Shown here piece after piece: positions 17,920 through 26,978 of a DNA stretch of 64,000 nt. How positions within the stretch are numbered: position 1 is the stretch's first letter; the number at the start of each line of letters is the position of its first letter. The notes under the pieces are model-generated. The model was not told where the DNA came from. It saw nothing but the letters and a program-made list of their open reading frames with translations, and searched no databases. Location: the NCBI RefSeq assembly GCF_900099915.1, contig NZ_FNDB01000002.1, forward strand, positions 225,910 through 289,909. The letters run 5' to 3'. The position numbers were made by a program, and so were the translations under genes. This DNA comes from Flavobacterium omnivorum (GTDB lineage Bacteria; Bacteroidota; Bacteroidia; Flavobacteriales; Flavobacteriaceae).

Positions 17920-19815
17920 ATGCAAGAAGCAGTAGCTATTCTTCAAAAATATTGGAAGCACGACAAATTCAGGTCGCTGCAAAAGGAAATCATCGATTCC
18001 GTTTTAAGCGGACATGACACTTTTGCATTGATGCCAACCGGTGGCGGAAAATCAGTTTGTTTCCAAATTCCAGCAATGATGAATGAAGGAATTTGCCTCG
18101 TGATCTCTCCTTTAGTAGCGCTGATGAAAGATCAAGTCTCCAATTTGCAAAAGCGAAACATCAAAGCAATAGCATTAACAGGCGGAATTCGATCCGAGGA
18201 AATGATTGATTTACTGGACAATTGCCAATTCGGAAATTACAAATTCCTTTATTTATCGCCTGAACGTCTTCAGTCCGATTGGATTTTGGAACGAATAAAA
18301 AATCTTCCTATCAATATAATCACCATCGATGAAGCGCATTGCGTCTCCCAATGGGGACATGATTTCCGACCTGCGTATTTAAAAATTTCGGAACTAAAAA
18401 AGCATTTTCCAACAGTGCCATTTTTAGCCTTGACCGCTACTGCGACGCCAAGAGTCAAGGAAGACATCATAAATGAGTTGGGATTACACGAACCTCAAGT
18501 TTTCGAAAAATCATTCGCCAGAGAAAATATTGCTTACATGATTTTTGAGGTCGAGGATAAACTTTTTAGAATAGAACAAATCCTAAAGAAAAATCCACAA
18601 CCTTCTATAATATATGTGCGAAACAGAAAATCATGTCTTGATATTTCCTCCCAATTGAATTCGCTAGGATTTAAAGCTACATATTATCACGGCGGACTTT
18701 CGCCCAAAGAAAAAGACAAAAACATGCAATCTTGGATGAATGAAGAGGTACAGGTTATTGTGGCCACCAATGCATTTGGAATGGGAATTGATAAAGCCAA
18801 TGTAAAAACGGTGATTCACATTCAGCTTCCAGAAAACATGGAAAATTATTATCAGGAAGCAGGACGTGTAGGAAGAAATGGAGAAAGAGCCTTTGCGGTT
18901 TTATTGACCAGCCCTTCTGATATCATTCAGGCTCAAAGCCAATTCATCAATATTCTTCCCGATAAAAAGTTTTTGAATCTCATGTATGTCAAGCTATGCA
19001 ACTATTTTCAAATCGCTTATGGAGAAGGAATCAACGAACAGTTCAACTTCAATTTGCATCATTTTTGTTTAAAATATGAATTCCCAACCTTGAAAACGTA
19101 CAATGCCATGCAATTTCTCGACAGACAAGGAATCATAAGTCTGTCCCAGGAATTTTCAGAAAAAATCACCTTGCAATTCTTGATTTCGTCGAAAGAAGTG
19201 ATTCGGTACATGAGTTTAAATCCGAACGACGAGGAAATCATTTTAGCCATTTTGCGCACGTATCCAGGAATTTACGAAATGCAAACTGCGTTCAATCTGC
19301 AACTTATTGCAAAAAAATCAAATCATAAGGAAACTGAAATTCAGACTGTTTTACATAAATTAAAAGAAAAAGAAATTGTAGAATACCATTCGAAAAATAA
19401 TGACGCCACATTAATTTTCAATGAAGTTCGGGAAGATGACAGAACCATCAATCGGGTTTCAAAACATTTAGAGAATCAAAATCAATTAAAAAAAGAGCAG
19501 CTTCAATCCGTAGTCCACTACATCAGTGAGAAAAAAGTGTGCAAAAATAAGTTGATTCTACATTATTTTGGAGAAATAACAACCGTTGATTGCGGTATTT
19601 GCTCGTTTTGCATTACCAAAAAAATAAAGAAAAAAGATGTATCACTGCTTTCTACAGCAATAATTACTTTATTGCAAGCCGAAGATTTAAACTCAAGAGA
19701 CATTCAAAACAAAACTAAAAATAGTCCGGACGAAGTTATTGGCGTGCTTCAGGATTTATTAGAAAACAACACAATTTTGGTTAAACCAAATAACAAATAT
19801 ACTTTACGATCATAA
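17920..19815 (+). CDS. recQ: ATP-dependent DNA helicase RecQ
   Basis: 631 aa. Helicase motifs: ALMPTGGGKSVCFQIPA (I), TIDEAHCVSQWGHDFRP (II plus aromatic-rich loop), LALTATATPRV (III), FGMGIDKANVKTVIH (V) and QEAGRVGRNG (VI). A zinc site CGICSFC with an upstream Cys near residue 542 forms the RecQ-Ct domain. It unwinds DNA 3' to 5' in recombination and repair. It lacks the usual HRDC domain sequence, so it is of the shorter Bacteroidota type. The stop overlaps the fmt start (TAATG). Confidence 0.93.
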   Translation: MQEAVAILQKYWKHDKFRSLQKEIIDSVLSGHDTFALMPTGGGKSVCFQIPAMMNEGICLVISPLVALMKDQVSNLQKRNIKAIALTGGIRSEEMIDLLDNCQFGNYKFLYLSPERLQSDWILERIKNLPINIITIDEAHCVSQWGHDFRPAYLKISELKKHFPTVPFLALTATATPRVKEDIINELGLHEPQVFEKSFARENIAYMIFEVEDKLFRIEQILKKNPQPSIIYVRNRKSCLDISSQLNSLGFKATYYHGGLSPKEKDKNMQSWMNEEVQVIVATNAFGMGIDKANVKTVIHIQLPENMENYYQEAGRVGRNGERAFAVLLTSPSDIIQAQSQFINILPDKKFLNLMYVKLCNYFQIAYGEGINEQFNFNLHHFCLKYEFPTLKTYNAMQFLDRQGIISLSQEFSEKITLQFLISSKEVIRYMSLNPNDEEIILAILRTYPGIYEMQTAFNLQLIAKKSNHKETEIQTVLHKLKEKEIVEYHSKNNDATLIFNEVREDDRTINRVSKHLENQNQLKKEQLQSVVHYISEKKVCKNKLILHYFGEITTVDCGICSFCITKKIKKKDVSLLSTAIITLLQAEDLNSRDIQNKTKNSPDEVIGVLQDLLENNTILVKPNNKYTLRS

Positions 19816-20762
19816 TGGAAAAATTACGAATAGTTTTTATGGGCACGCCCGAATTTGCGGTGGGAATATTAGATACAATAATCAAAAACAACTATGAGGT
19901 TGTAGGCGTCATCACTGCTGCGGACAAACCAGCAGGCCGTGGACAAAAATTAAAGTATTCCGCAGTAAAGGAATATGCATTGGCGAACAACCTTACTCTA
20001 CTGCAGCCTATCAGTTTAAAAGACGAGACTTTTTTAGCTGAATTAAAAGCGTTGAATGCAAATTTACAAATTGTAGTTGCATTTAGAATGTTACCAAAAG
20101 TGGTATGGGAAATGCCATCGTTAGGCACATTTAACCTTCATGCTTCACTCCTGCCAAATTATCGCGGGGCCGCACCAATAAATTGGGCAATCATCAATGG
20201 AGAAACTAAAACGGGGGTCACCACTTTTTTTATCGATGATAAAATTGATACCGGAGCGATGATTTTAAGTTCAGAAATCCCAATTGATGAAACCGAAAAT
20301 GCGGGACATTTACATGACCGATTAATGGAATTAGGAAGCAATACCGTTATTGAAACTTTGAAAATGATTGAAAAAGGAAATGTGTCGAGAGAAATCCAAA
20401 AAGACACCGCCGATATCAAAACAGCTTATAAACTCAACAAAGAAAATTGCAAAATTGATTGGACAAAATCAGCTTTGGAAATAAACAATCTGATTCGGGG
20501 TTTGAGTCCCTATCCAGCAGCTTGGTGTTTCTTTGGAGATAAAAATGAAGAATGGAATGTAAAAATATACGAGGCTACAATAAGTATTGAGGAACACAAT
20601 TACTCTATGGGGAGTTTAATTTGTACTAAAAAAGAAATGAAGGTTGCGGTAAAAAACGGATTTATCCAGATACTTCATTTACAGTTTCCAGGCAAAAAGA
20701 AAATGAGTACTTCAGAATTACTAAATGGACTGGCATTTACAGTTGATGCAAAAGTCTATTAA
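19815..20762 (+). CDS. fmt: methionyl-tRNA formyltransferase
   Basis: 315 aa. FMGTPEFAVGIL at the N-terminus, the active-site segment LHASLLPNYRGAAPINWAI, and IDDKIDTGAM contain the Asn/His/Asp catalytic set of the formyltransferase fold. A C-terminal OB-like domain (about 205-315) binds tRNA. It formylates initiator Met-tRNA using 10-formyl-tetrahydrofolate. It shares one base with recQ, so the two are translationally coupled. Confidence 0.96.
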   Translation: MEKLRIVFMGTPEFAVGILDTIIKNNYEVVGVITAADKPAGRGQKLKYSAVKEYALANNLTLLQPISLKDETFLAELKALNANLQIVVAFRMLPKVVWEMPSLGTFNLHASLLPNYRGAAPINWAIINGETKTGVTTFFIDDKIDTGAMILSSEIPIDETENAGHLHDRLMELGSNTVIETLKMIEKGNVSREIQKDTADIKTAYKLNKENCKIDWTKSALEINNLIRGLSPYPAAWCFFGDKNEEWNVKIYEATISIEEHNYSMGSLICTKKEMKVAVKNGFIQILHLQFPGKKKMSTSELLNGLAFTVDAKVY

Positions 20763-20867
20763 AGTCAACAAAATCGGGGTTTTATTGACTTTAACCAGAA
20801 ATAATCGTTGATTTATCAACAAAAAAATTAAGTTATCAACAAAATAAACTAAATTAACACAAAACAC

Positions 20868-20897
20868 TTGCAAGGAACGTATTTCCTATTAAATTTG
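20868..20897 (+). promoter_or_regulatory. Bacteroidota-type promoter of the HU gene
   Basis: TTG at 20868-20870, a 19-base spacer and TAAATTTG at 20890-20897 are a full match to the consensus. The expected start of transcription is near 20904, leaving a leader of about 37 bases. Confidence 0.8.
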
Positions 20898-20940
20898 TGT
20901 ATTAACAATTTTTTATAACCAACAATTAATAACTATTATT

Positions 20941-21213
20941 ATGAACAAATCAGAATTAATCGATGCTATCGCTGCTGATGCAGGAATAACAAAAGCTGCA
21001 GCAAAATTAGCTTTAGAGTCATTTTTAGGAAACGTAGGAGGTACTTTGAAAAACGGTGGAAGAGTATCTTTAGTAGGTTTCGGATCATGGTCTGTTTCTG
21101 CTAGAGCTGCAAGAGACGGTAGAAATCCTCAAACAGGAAAAACTATCCAAATCGCTGCTAAGAATGTAGTGAAATTTAAAGCAGGTGCAGAATTAGAAGG
21201 TGCGGTAAACTAG
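20941..21213 (+). CDS. HU-type DNA-binding protein
   Basis: 90 aa, the normal HU length. NKSELIDAIAADAGITKAAA at the start, VGFGSW in the middle and the DNA-inserting arm with RAARDGRNPQTGKTI are diagnostic. HU dimers bend and compact the chromosome. It has a consensus promoter and a strong terminator, consistent with high monocistronic expression. HU and IHF cannot be split by sequence alone, but the single gene with GxNPxTG favours HU. Confidence 0.95.
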   Translation: MNKSELIDAIAADAGITKAAAKLALESFLGNVGGTLKNGGRVSLVGFGSWSVSARAARDGRNPQTGKTIQIAAKNVVKFKAGAELEGAVN

Positions 21214-21236
21214 TTTTAGTACCCCCTATATAAGCA

Positions 21237-21262
21237 AAACCTTCCATCTGGAAGGTTTTTTT
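21237..21262 (+). terminator. terminator of the HU gene
   Basis: AAAACCTTCC and GGAAGGTTTT pair around the loop ATCT, followed by a T run. Confidence 0.92.
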
Positions 21263-21331
21263 ATACGTTTCAACGATTTTATTTGGCACTCTTATCATAA
21301 AAAACTTAAATTTAATAAAAAATCTAATCCC

Positions 21332-21892
21332 ATGATCACAGATAAATTAAAAAAAGGATATTTGCTTATAGCAGAACCTACGATAATAGGGGATTTGTCG
21401 TTCAATAGATCGGTGATTTTATTAGCTGACTATAATGAAGAGGGGTCCGTTGGTTTTATTATTAATAAACCGTTAAAGTACACGATACACGATTTGATAC
21501 CAGATATTGAGGCACGCTTTAAGATTTACAATGGTGGTCCCGTGGAACAAGACAATCTTTATTTTATCCATAACATTCCAGAACTAATTCCCAACAGTAT
21601 TGAGATATCGAATGGAATTTATTGGGGAGGAGATTTTGAATCTACAAAAGAACTGATCAATAAAGGAGAAATTAGCAATGATAACATTCGCTTCTTTTTA
21701 GGATATACCGGCTGGCATGAAAATCAATTAGAAAGCGAAATGGAGAGCAATTCATGGATCATCACCGCTAATAGCTACGAAAACAAAATCATAGGAAAAT
21801 CGGCAACGCATTTCTGGAAAGAACAAATCATGGAATTAGGTGGAGAATATGTAATTTGGTCGAATGCACCTGAAAATCCATACCTAAATTAA
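21332..21892 (+). CDS. YqgE/AlgH family protein
   Basis: 186 aa. KKGYLLIAEPTIIGDLSFNRS at the N-terminus, GFIINKPL, YNGGPVEQDNLYFIH and FFLGYTGWHENQLESE are the standard YqgE/AlgH motifs. Members are cytosolic, of known structure but no settled reaction. It converges with the aminotransferase gene, and the two stop codons overlap. Confidence 0.93.
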   Translation: MITDKLKKGYLLIAEPTIIGDLSFNRSVILLADYNEEGSVGFIINKPLKYTIHDLIPDIEARFKIYNGGPVEQDNLYFIHNIPELIPNSIEISNGIYWGGDFESTKELINKGEISNDNIRFFLGYTGWHENQLESEMESNSWIITANSYENKIIGKSATHFWKEQIMELGGEYVIWSNAPENPYLN

Positions 21893-22728
21893 GCACTGCT
21901 AATCATTTCATTAAGTTTTTCTAACAGTTGCAGCGCTCTATTCGTTTCAAAACTCTTTTTACGATATTGGGTTATCGGTTGAATTCCTTTTATAACATTG
22001 GTAACAAATAATTCATCTGCTTTTTGAAGTTCAAACGGAGAGATTACTGTCTCTTCCACGTCTAAATTTTCTATTTTTTTAGCCAAATTTAGAATTTGTT
22101 TCCTCATCACACCATTTAAGCATCCCTCAGAAACCGGCGGCGTAATTAATTTATTTCCTACTACCATAAAGAGATTTCCTTGCAATGCTTCAACTACATT
22201 TTTGCTATCGTTTAGCAACAAGCAATTGTCTAAACCATTTTCATCTGCAAAAATACTTCCTGTTATATTTATAATTTTATTGGTCGTTTTTATTGACGAA
22301 AGTAATTGTTTTGTAATATAAAAATCCTTGTATAAATCTACTTCATAATTCTTTTTTTCGATTTCATATAAAGCATTTTCAAGTGGTTGACTGTGAATCA
22401 GAAACGATATTGTATTATTTTGTGGTAAATAATAGCCCCCATCATTTCTATATACTGTGATACGAGCACGAGCAGAATCCGAGCAAAGATTTGTAGCTAC
22501 AACCGAAAGAATTTCCTCTTCCAAATATTCCATAGTAAAATTCATGGGGATTTCCATTCGAACCACCCGCATGGAAGACATCAATCTAAAGTAATGATCT
22601 TCCAAAAAAAGAATTTTATTGTTTATTATTTTAACTGTTTCAAAAACACCATCACCGTATAAAAAAGCACGGTTTTGGGTCAATATATTGTCGTCTTGCG
22701 ATACGATAGTTCCATTAAAATTAATCAT
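21889..22728 (-). CDS. class IV (PLP) aminotransferase or aminodeoxychorismate lyase
   Basis: 279 aa. Fold-type IV PLP enzyme: FLYGDGVFETVKI near the N-terminus, catalytic Lys in LLSSIKTTNKI (near residue 150), VVEALQGNLFMV and PPVSEGCLNGVMRKQIL at the phosphate-binding end. Relatives are branched-chain aminotransferase (IlvE), D-amino acid aminotransferase and aminodeoxychorismate lyase (PabC). The short length and lone context favour a PabC-like role in folate synthesis, but this is not decided by the sequence. Confidence 0.85.
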   Translation of the reverse strand: MINFNGTIVSQDDNILTQNRAFLYGDGVFETVKIINNKILFLEDHYFRLMSSMRVVRMEIPMNFTMEYLEEEILSVVATNLCSDSARARITVYRNDGGYYLPQNNTISFLIHSQPLENALYEIEKKNYEVDLYKDFYITKQLLSSIKTTNKIINITGSIFADENGLDNCLLLNDSKNVVEALQGNLFMVVGNKLITPPVSEGCLNGVMRKQILNLAKKIENLDVEETVISPFELQKADELFVTNVIKGIQPITQYRKKSFETNRALQLLEKLNEMISSA

Positions 22729-22730
22729 AA

Positions 22731-22763
22731 AAAAAGCCCTAAATTTTATTCAGGGCAAATATA
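22731..22763 (-). terminator. terminator of the START-like gene overlapping the next promoter element
   Basis: GCCCT at 22736-22740 pairs with AGGGC at 22752-22756; on the minus strand the stem is followed by seven Ts. The minus-strand TAnnTTTG element at 22756-22763 overlaps its first base, so terminator and aminotransferase promoter are packed together. Confidence 0.65.
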
Positions 22764-22783
22764 AGTCATAAAATATGATTTTA

Positions 22784-23176
22784 CTATACAGAACCAATTA
22801 GATGTTTCAGATCCGAAATTTGATTTTCCCATAATAGTGTAGCTTCATCTACCTCATCTTTGTCAGCAAAATCAACAACCATTAAAGAAACGTCTTTGGT
22901 AAGTTCGTCGACTAAGATATGCAATTCAAAATAGTACTCGGTATCCTTACTATTTTCATCAACCCATTTGAATTTCACCTTTTCACCTGTTTTCTTGGAG
23001 GCTAATCTTGCTTTTTCCTCGGAGTCATTCCAAATAAAAGTAAAAAATTCACCGCGAGAATTTACATTATCGGCAAACCATTCAGACAGACCTGATGGAG
23101 TCGATATATATTGATACAATAATTGAGGCGAGGAATTTATGGGGAACTCGATTTCGTAACGTACTTTTTGATCCAT
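22784..23176 (-). CDS. START-like (SRPBCC/AHA1-type) domain protein
   Basis: 130 aa with the beginning KVRYEIEFPINSSPQLLYQYISTPSGLSEWFADNV, followed by FTFIWNDSEEKARL and KVKFKWVDE, which is the helix-grip fold of AHA1/polyketide-cyclase-like proteins. These bind hydrophobic ligands or act as Hsp90 co-factors; no function is known for this Bacteroidota subgroup. It is followed by a terminator and lies head-to-head with tRNA-Met. Confidence 0.82.
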   Translation of the reverse strand: MDQKVRYEIEFPINSSPQLLYQYISTPSGLSEWFADNVNSRGEFFTFIWNDSEEKARLASKKTGEKVKFKWVDENSKDTEYYFELHILVDELTKDVSLMVVDFADKDEVDEATLLWENQISDLKHLIGSV

Positions 23177-23264
23177 GAGCTACATTTAATTTTTCGGAAA
23201 TATATAGAATATAACTACATAAAAAAAGTGTTTTTAAAAATATTTTTTTTTCTTCAAAATATAC

Positions 23265-23294
23265 TTGCAAGCTGTATTATTATTTTTATATTTG
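23265..23294 (+). promoter_or_regulatory. Bacteroidota-type promoter of tRNA-Met
   Basis: TTG at 23265-23267, 19 bases, TATATTTG at 23287-23294: a full match to the consensus, with the mature tRNA starting 37 bases after it. Confidence 0.8.
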
Positions 23295-23330
23295 CACCCG
23301 CGTTCAAGGACAGGATTCCTTAGAACATTT

Positions 23331-23407
23331 GGCGAGATAGCTCAGTCGGTTAGAGCGCAGGATTCATAACCCTGAGGTCCCGAGTTCAAATCTCGGTCTC
23401 GCTACCA
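23331..23407 (+). tRNA. tRNA-Met (anticodon CAT), island attachment gene
   Basis: 77 nt with encoded CCA. The acceptor stem GGCGAGA pairs with TCTCGCT (one G-U). The D arm AGCTCAGTCGGTTAGAGC, anticodon loop TTCATAA and T arm GAGTTCAAATCTC are canonical. CAT could be elongator Met or a lysidine-modified Ile tRNA; the overall sequence suits elongator Met. The part from the anticodon stem to beyond CCA (23361-23409) is repeated at 58396-58444, making this the integration target of the island. Confidence 0.95.
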
Positions 23408-23409
23408 AA
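23361..23409 (+). repeat. attL: left copy of the 49-bp core repeat
   Basis: It covers the 3' half of tRNA-Met plus two bases and is identical to 58396-58444. Integration by tyrosine recombinases into tRNA 3' ends leaves exactly this pattern: an intact tRNA gene on one side and a 3' fragment on the other. Confidence 0.92.
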
Positions 23410-23411
23410 GC

Positions 23412-23443
23412 AAAAACCCTAACATCAATATGTTAGGGTTTTT
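23412..23443 (+). terminator. terminator after tRNA-Met, supplied by the island
   Basis: AAAAACCCTAACA at 23412-23424 pairs with TGTTAGGGTTTTT at 23431-23443. It lies inside the island, so it replaced the chromosomal terminator now found at 58445-58473. Confidence 0.9.
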
Positions 23444-23483
23444 TTATGCTTAGAATTTGAAACATTCTTCAGACCTCAACCCT

Positions 23484-23506
23484 AGGAGTGACGAAAAGGA
23501 GTGACG
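23484..23506 (+). repeat. left arm-type repeat of the island
   Basis: Two AGGAGTGACG decamers separated by AAA. The same 23 bp occurs at 58281-58303, inside the other end. Paired short direct repeats near both att sites are typical arm-binding sites for an integrase or its directionality factor. It touches the integrase stop codon. Confidence 0.8.
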
Positions 23507-23508
23507 TA

Positions 23509-24762
23509 TTAAGCTCCAAAGATTGAAATTTTTAGCGCTCCTTCTTCTATTTTAGTCAAAATAGTTGGATCAATATAATACCTTTCGAGTATCTCATGAG
23601 TTGAATGTGACGACAAAATACCCGTGTCTTTATTCATTACTGCATTCACCCAAGATAAATAAGTCTTTCTTAAATTTTTAAAACTTACTTTTTTATTAAT
23701 ATTTGCCATGTTTTTATAATGAGTAAATCCTTTTGATAAGTCATTCATTATCGTTTTTGATAATATTTCTCTCTCTGGAAATAGTATAAAATCATCTGTT
23801 TGCTTTTTATCATCATAACCCAATTCAAGTAGTAAGTTCATTAAATCTGTGTTAATTGGAATATATTTCCAATAATCCTCATCAGTTAACGATTCAACTT
23901 TGATATTTCTAATTTTAAAAAACTTGACGTCTTTCACAGTTGAAAATATGTTACTCCATCTTAAGTCGACTACTTCTTCTCTTCGACCACCAGTTAGTAA
24001 CGACAGTTTAAAGCCATCAACAAGATAACTTCTATACATATTCTTTTTTTCCCCTTTTCCTCCCAATTTAACAATCGGATTTGCATTGTCCACAGCTTCT
24101 AGTATATCATCAAACTCAGATTTATCCAATGTGTAAATATTACTTTTAGCAACTTTTTTACTAACATAAACTTCAAATGGATTTTTCATTTCAATTTTTT
24201 CAACATCAATAATAAACTTAAAAAAGCTTTTTACTTCGTTTAAACATTTATTAAACGTTTTCTCTTTATAGTGTTTTTCAGCCCAAGTGTAAAACCTTGC
24301 AACATCATCTTGAGTCACATTCAATATACTGGTTTCAGAAACTTTTTTCACATCATTAATTGTATCTAGAAAAAATCTACAATATCTCATACATTCATCT
24401 TGATACCCTTTAGTTATTTTTTTGACCAAATGAGTATACCGATGGTTGCCTGACAAATAACGATTATATTCAATCAAAGCACCTAATATCGTTAAGTTAC
24501 GATCTTCGACAACTACAGCTGCTTTATAAAAATTATTCGCTTCTAATTCTTTTTTAAATGCAATAGCATCTTTAACGGCAGTATCATAATCTTTTGAATC
24601 AAGAACTTTTGTTTTCTTTTTATTACCGCCACCAGTAATATGAATTTTTACTTTAAACTTATGAATATCATAATGATTGCATGTAGGATTATCCCGCTTA
24701 CACTTATGGCAGTAAATTTTCATCCCTTTAAATGGATGTTTAGGTAATTTTAATTTTTTCAC
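23509..24762 (-). CDS. tyrosine recombinase, island integrase
   Basis: 417 aa, GTG start that shares its G with the stop of the upstream 125-aa gene. An N-terminal CHKC...C..H cluster (residues about 18-30) may bind zinc or DNA arms. The core-binding domain follows at about 110-200. The catalytic domain shows Arg in LTGGRREEVVDLRW, Arg in KNLRKTYLSW (Asn in place of the usual His), His in SSHSTHEIL and Tyr in ERYYIDP. It lies 100 bases from attL and faces it, so it is the enzyme that integrated the island at tRNA-Met. Confidence 0.9.
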   Translation of the reverse strand: MKKLKLPKHPFKGMKIYCHKCKRDNPTCNHYDIHKFKVKIHITGGGNKKKTKVLDSKDYDTAVKDAIAFKKELEANNFYKAAVVVEDRNLTILGALIEYNRYLSGNHRYTHLVKKITKGYQDECMRYCRFFLDTINDVKKVSETSILNVTQDDVARFYTWAEKHYKEKTFNKCLNEVKSFFKFIIDVEKIEMKNPFEVYVSKKVAKSNIYTLDKSEFDDILEAVDNANPIVKLGGKGEKKNMYRSYLVDGFKLSLLTGGRREEVVDLRWSNIFSTVKDVKFFKIRNIKVESLTDEDYWKYIPINTDLMNLLLELGYDDKKQTDDFILFPEREILSKTIMNDLSKGFTHYKNMANINKKVSFKNLRKTYLSWVNAVMNKDTGILSSHSTHEILERYYIDPTILTKIEEGALKISIFGA

Positions 24763-25139
24763 TATGAATATCTTTTAAAAAGTGCATCTTCGATAGGATT
24801 TATTGTTTTAATTTTAGTCAAAGGTTTATCGAAAAATTCAGCCCCTAAACTAAGAACCACCATTTCATAAACAGAATGATCCTTAGCAATTTTTTTATAA
24901 ATTTCTTTCCAATTATTTGGATATTTATTTCGCAAATCTTTTACAAATGGCTTGTCAATTTCACAATCAACATCTACTTGATAAACGTAATTCCCTTTCG
25001 GAAATTTATGAATTTGAATATTTTTATTTTTAAGCCATCTTTTTATGGCTTCACTATCGGTAATTTTTATTTTTACTCCAACATCTTGGATAGTTAAAGT
25101 TGATAAACTCTTTGAATTTTGTGAATTATCATTAATCAT
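24762..25139 (-). CDS. small protein translationally coupled to the integrase
   Basis: 125 aa, no recognised family. The middle (DSEAIKRWLKNKNIQIHKFPKGNYV) has the shape of a MerR/excisionase-type DNA-binding domain: a short helix pair followed by a wing-like strand. It is the gene just upstream of the integrase with a one-base stop/start overlap. Position suggests a recombination directionality factor; this is inference only. Confidence 0.6.
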   Translation of the reverse strand: MINDNSQNSKSLSTLTIQDVGVKIKITDSEAIKRWLKNKNIQIHKFPKGNYVYQVDVDCEIDKPFVKDLRNKYPNNWKEIYKKIAKDHSVYEMVVLSLGAEFFDKPLTKIKTINPIEDALFKRYS

Positions 25140-25310
25140 TGTACATCAGCCCCCGTGTTCTCAGTTTTTTGCTTGGGAGCGAGAATTATTTTAATAAGAT
25201 CATGTCTAGACCCCATACCATTAATAAAATTTATCCTGAGTTGCTACCTTAAAATTCTTTAAGCGCTGTTCTAGTCTTTTATTTCATGGATTTCTAACTG
25301 TGATTATTAA

Positions 25311-26978
25311 TCACGTTCTAATTATATTTTTTAAATTAGAAATTATATCATTTGTTATAACTACTCCATTGTAATCATTGTACTGTTGCTCTCTTTTCAT
25401 TTTACCAACCATTTTTATTAAATCACAAAAACGGACATTATCAGCATTCATTTCCATAATAATCGCCACACTTTCTTTAACAGTAAAACCCAAATTTGGA
25501 AGTAAAAGAGTTAGATTAACCAAATCTAAATAGCCGATTTTAGACGTGTTATCTTCTGTTTCTGTCATTATATTTGAACTGAAAGTCAGAATAGCTTTGT
25601 CAACCTTATCCACGTTTATATCAACTGATTTTGCTTCGTTACTTTTAACTGTTGTTTTAACTCCATGAACCAAAACTATTCTATTCATGACTTCCTTTAC
25701 AATATCCAAATCTTTTGGCTTACACAGTAGAGCGTCATAAACATATAAAACATAAATCCCGATTCCATTAAGCTCTGTGACAACATCTGTCATTATCTCA
25801 ACTTCCTTTTTAAATAATTTTTTAGACGTGACCTTATAACCATTTTCTTTTTTGTCTTTGATAATCTCATTAATAAACGCTGAATCCATATTAAAATAAT
25901 AGTCATATAAAGGGGATTTTTTCATCCCGTAAATCTTTTTATTAAAAAAACTCAAATGTTCTATCTTAACTAGATTAGAATTAATGTTTGCTTCTTCAGA
26001 CACTTTTGTGTGGGTGATATAACTGTTAGCACCTGCATATAATTTAACCGCTATGTTAGGATGTAGTGCAGTGTAATCGCATTCTATTAACTTTTCGCCA
26101 TCAATAGTAATCAGATTACGGATCCATGACGGCATAAGCACAAATGAATCAACGATCCGACCTCCACTTTTTCCCTTACCTGGAGATGGTAACTTATAAC
26201 CCCTGGATGTTAAAAACGTAAAAAGCTTAATATTATCTTCGACAAAACTCCTGTTACTTACATCAGACCAATGAAGGTTCGAATTCTTATTTCTTAAAGT
26301 CAGAATTTTACCTTTTTTGGTGGTATAACCCGATTTGACTAAATCTTTACCAGCTATTAATAATTCATCAACCGTAGGTAAAACAATGCTGGGATAAATC
26401 TTGATTAGATTGGAACAAATAGGGTTAAGATTTACTTCTTTTTGCTGGTTGTAAATACTTGTTTTTCTGTTTTGAACAATTGTCTCATTCTTTAATATAT
26501 ATTCAACTAGACCCCCTTTTAAATAAGATTCCGTTAGCCTATATCTTTTAGATGACTCTCCAATTTTATAAGGTTCTCCACCATTCAAATTTTTCGCCAC
26601 CTCAATCATGGGGCCTTTATTAGTACCGACTTTAAGTATTTTTAGTATTTTCGGATATAAGTAAGTATTATCACCATTTTTTGTTTGTTCATCCATTATT
26701 CTTGATGACAAAGACTTCCACTTATCATCGTCATAATAAGTACTGGCAAAATTTGCCAATATTACCAAACATTTTTCAACAGCAGTTTCAATGTTGGGAT
26801 CAACTTCTTTCAAGAGAGATTTCGAAACGTACTTTCTTAAATTATATTCTGATTTCTTGGGTACCAGGATGGAATTTGCTTTGAGAAAACTTAACTCATA
26901 TTGGTAATCATTTTGGATATTTATTAAATTCTCTATTTCTCCCGATCTAGAAAACTGCTTTTCATTTATTAAATTCAA
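25311..26978 (-). CDS. putative DNA polymerase-like (family A palm) protein of the island
   Basis: 555 aa. From residue 273 the layout follows the family A polymerase palm: GGRIVDS then, about 27 residues on, ECDYTALHPNI (motif A, Asp301), FFNKKIYGM near 345-352 (motif B-like, NFGxxYG), and LYVYDALLCKP near 412-421 (motif C, HDE replaced by YDA, Asp415 kept). The first 270 residues show no exonuclease motif. Known family A enzymes use the two Asp residues for metal binding, so polymerase chemistry is possible, though the altered motif C leaves it open. It sits between the integrase genes and an AT-rich, repeat-bearing gap, as a replication gene would. Family B motif A also fits loosely (DxxxLxPxI). 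Confidence 0.5.
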   Translation of the reverse strand: MNLINEKQFSRSGEIENLINIQNDYQYELSFLKANSILVPKKSEYNLRKYVSKSLLKEVDPNIETAVEKCLVILANFASTYYDDDKWKSLSSRIMDEQTKNGDNTYLYPKILKILKVGTNKGPMIEVAKNLNGGEPYKIGESSKRYRLTESYLKGGLVEYILKNETIVQNRKTSIYNQQKEVNLNPICSNLIKIYPSIVLPTVDELLIAGKDLVKSGYTTKKGKILTLRNKNSNLHWSDVSNRSFVEDNIKLFTFLTSRGYKLPSPGKGKSGGRIVDSFVLMPSWIRNLITIDGEKLIECDYTALHPNIAVKLYAGANSYITHTKVSEEANINSNLVKIEHLSFFNKKIYGMKKSPLYDYYFNMDSAFINEIIKDKKENGYKVTSKKLFKKEVEIMTDVVTELNGIGIYVLYVYDALLCKPKDLDIVKEVMNRIVLVHGVKTTVKSNEAKSVDINVDKVDKAILTFSSNIMTETEDNTSKIGYLDLVNLTLLLPNLGFTVKESVAIIMEMNADNVRFCDLIKMVGKMKREQQYNDYNGVVITNDIISNLKNIIRT

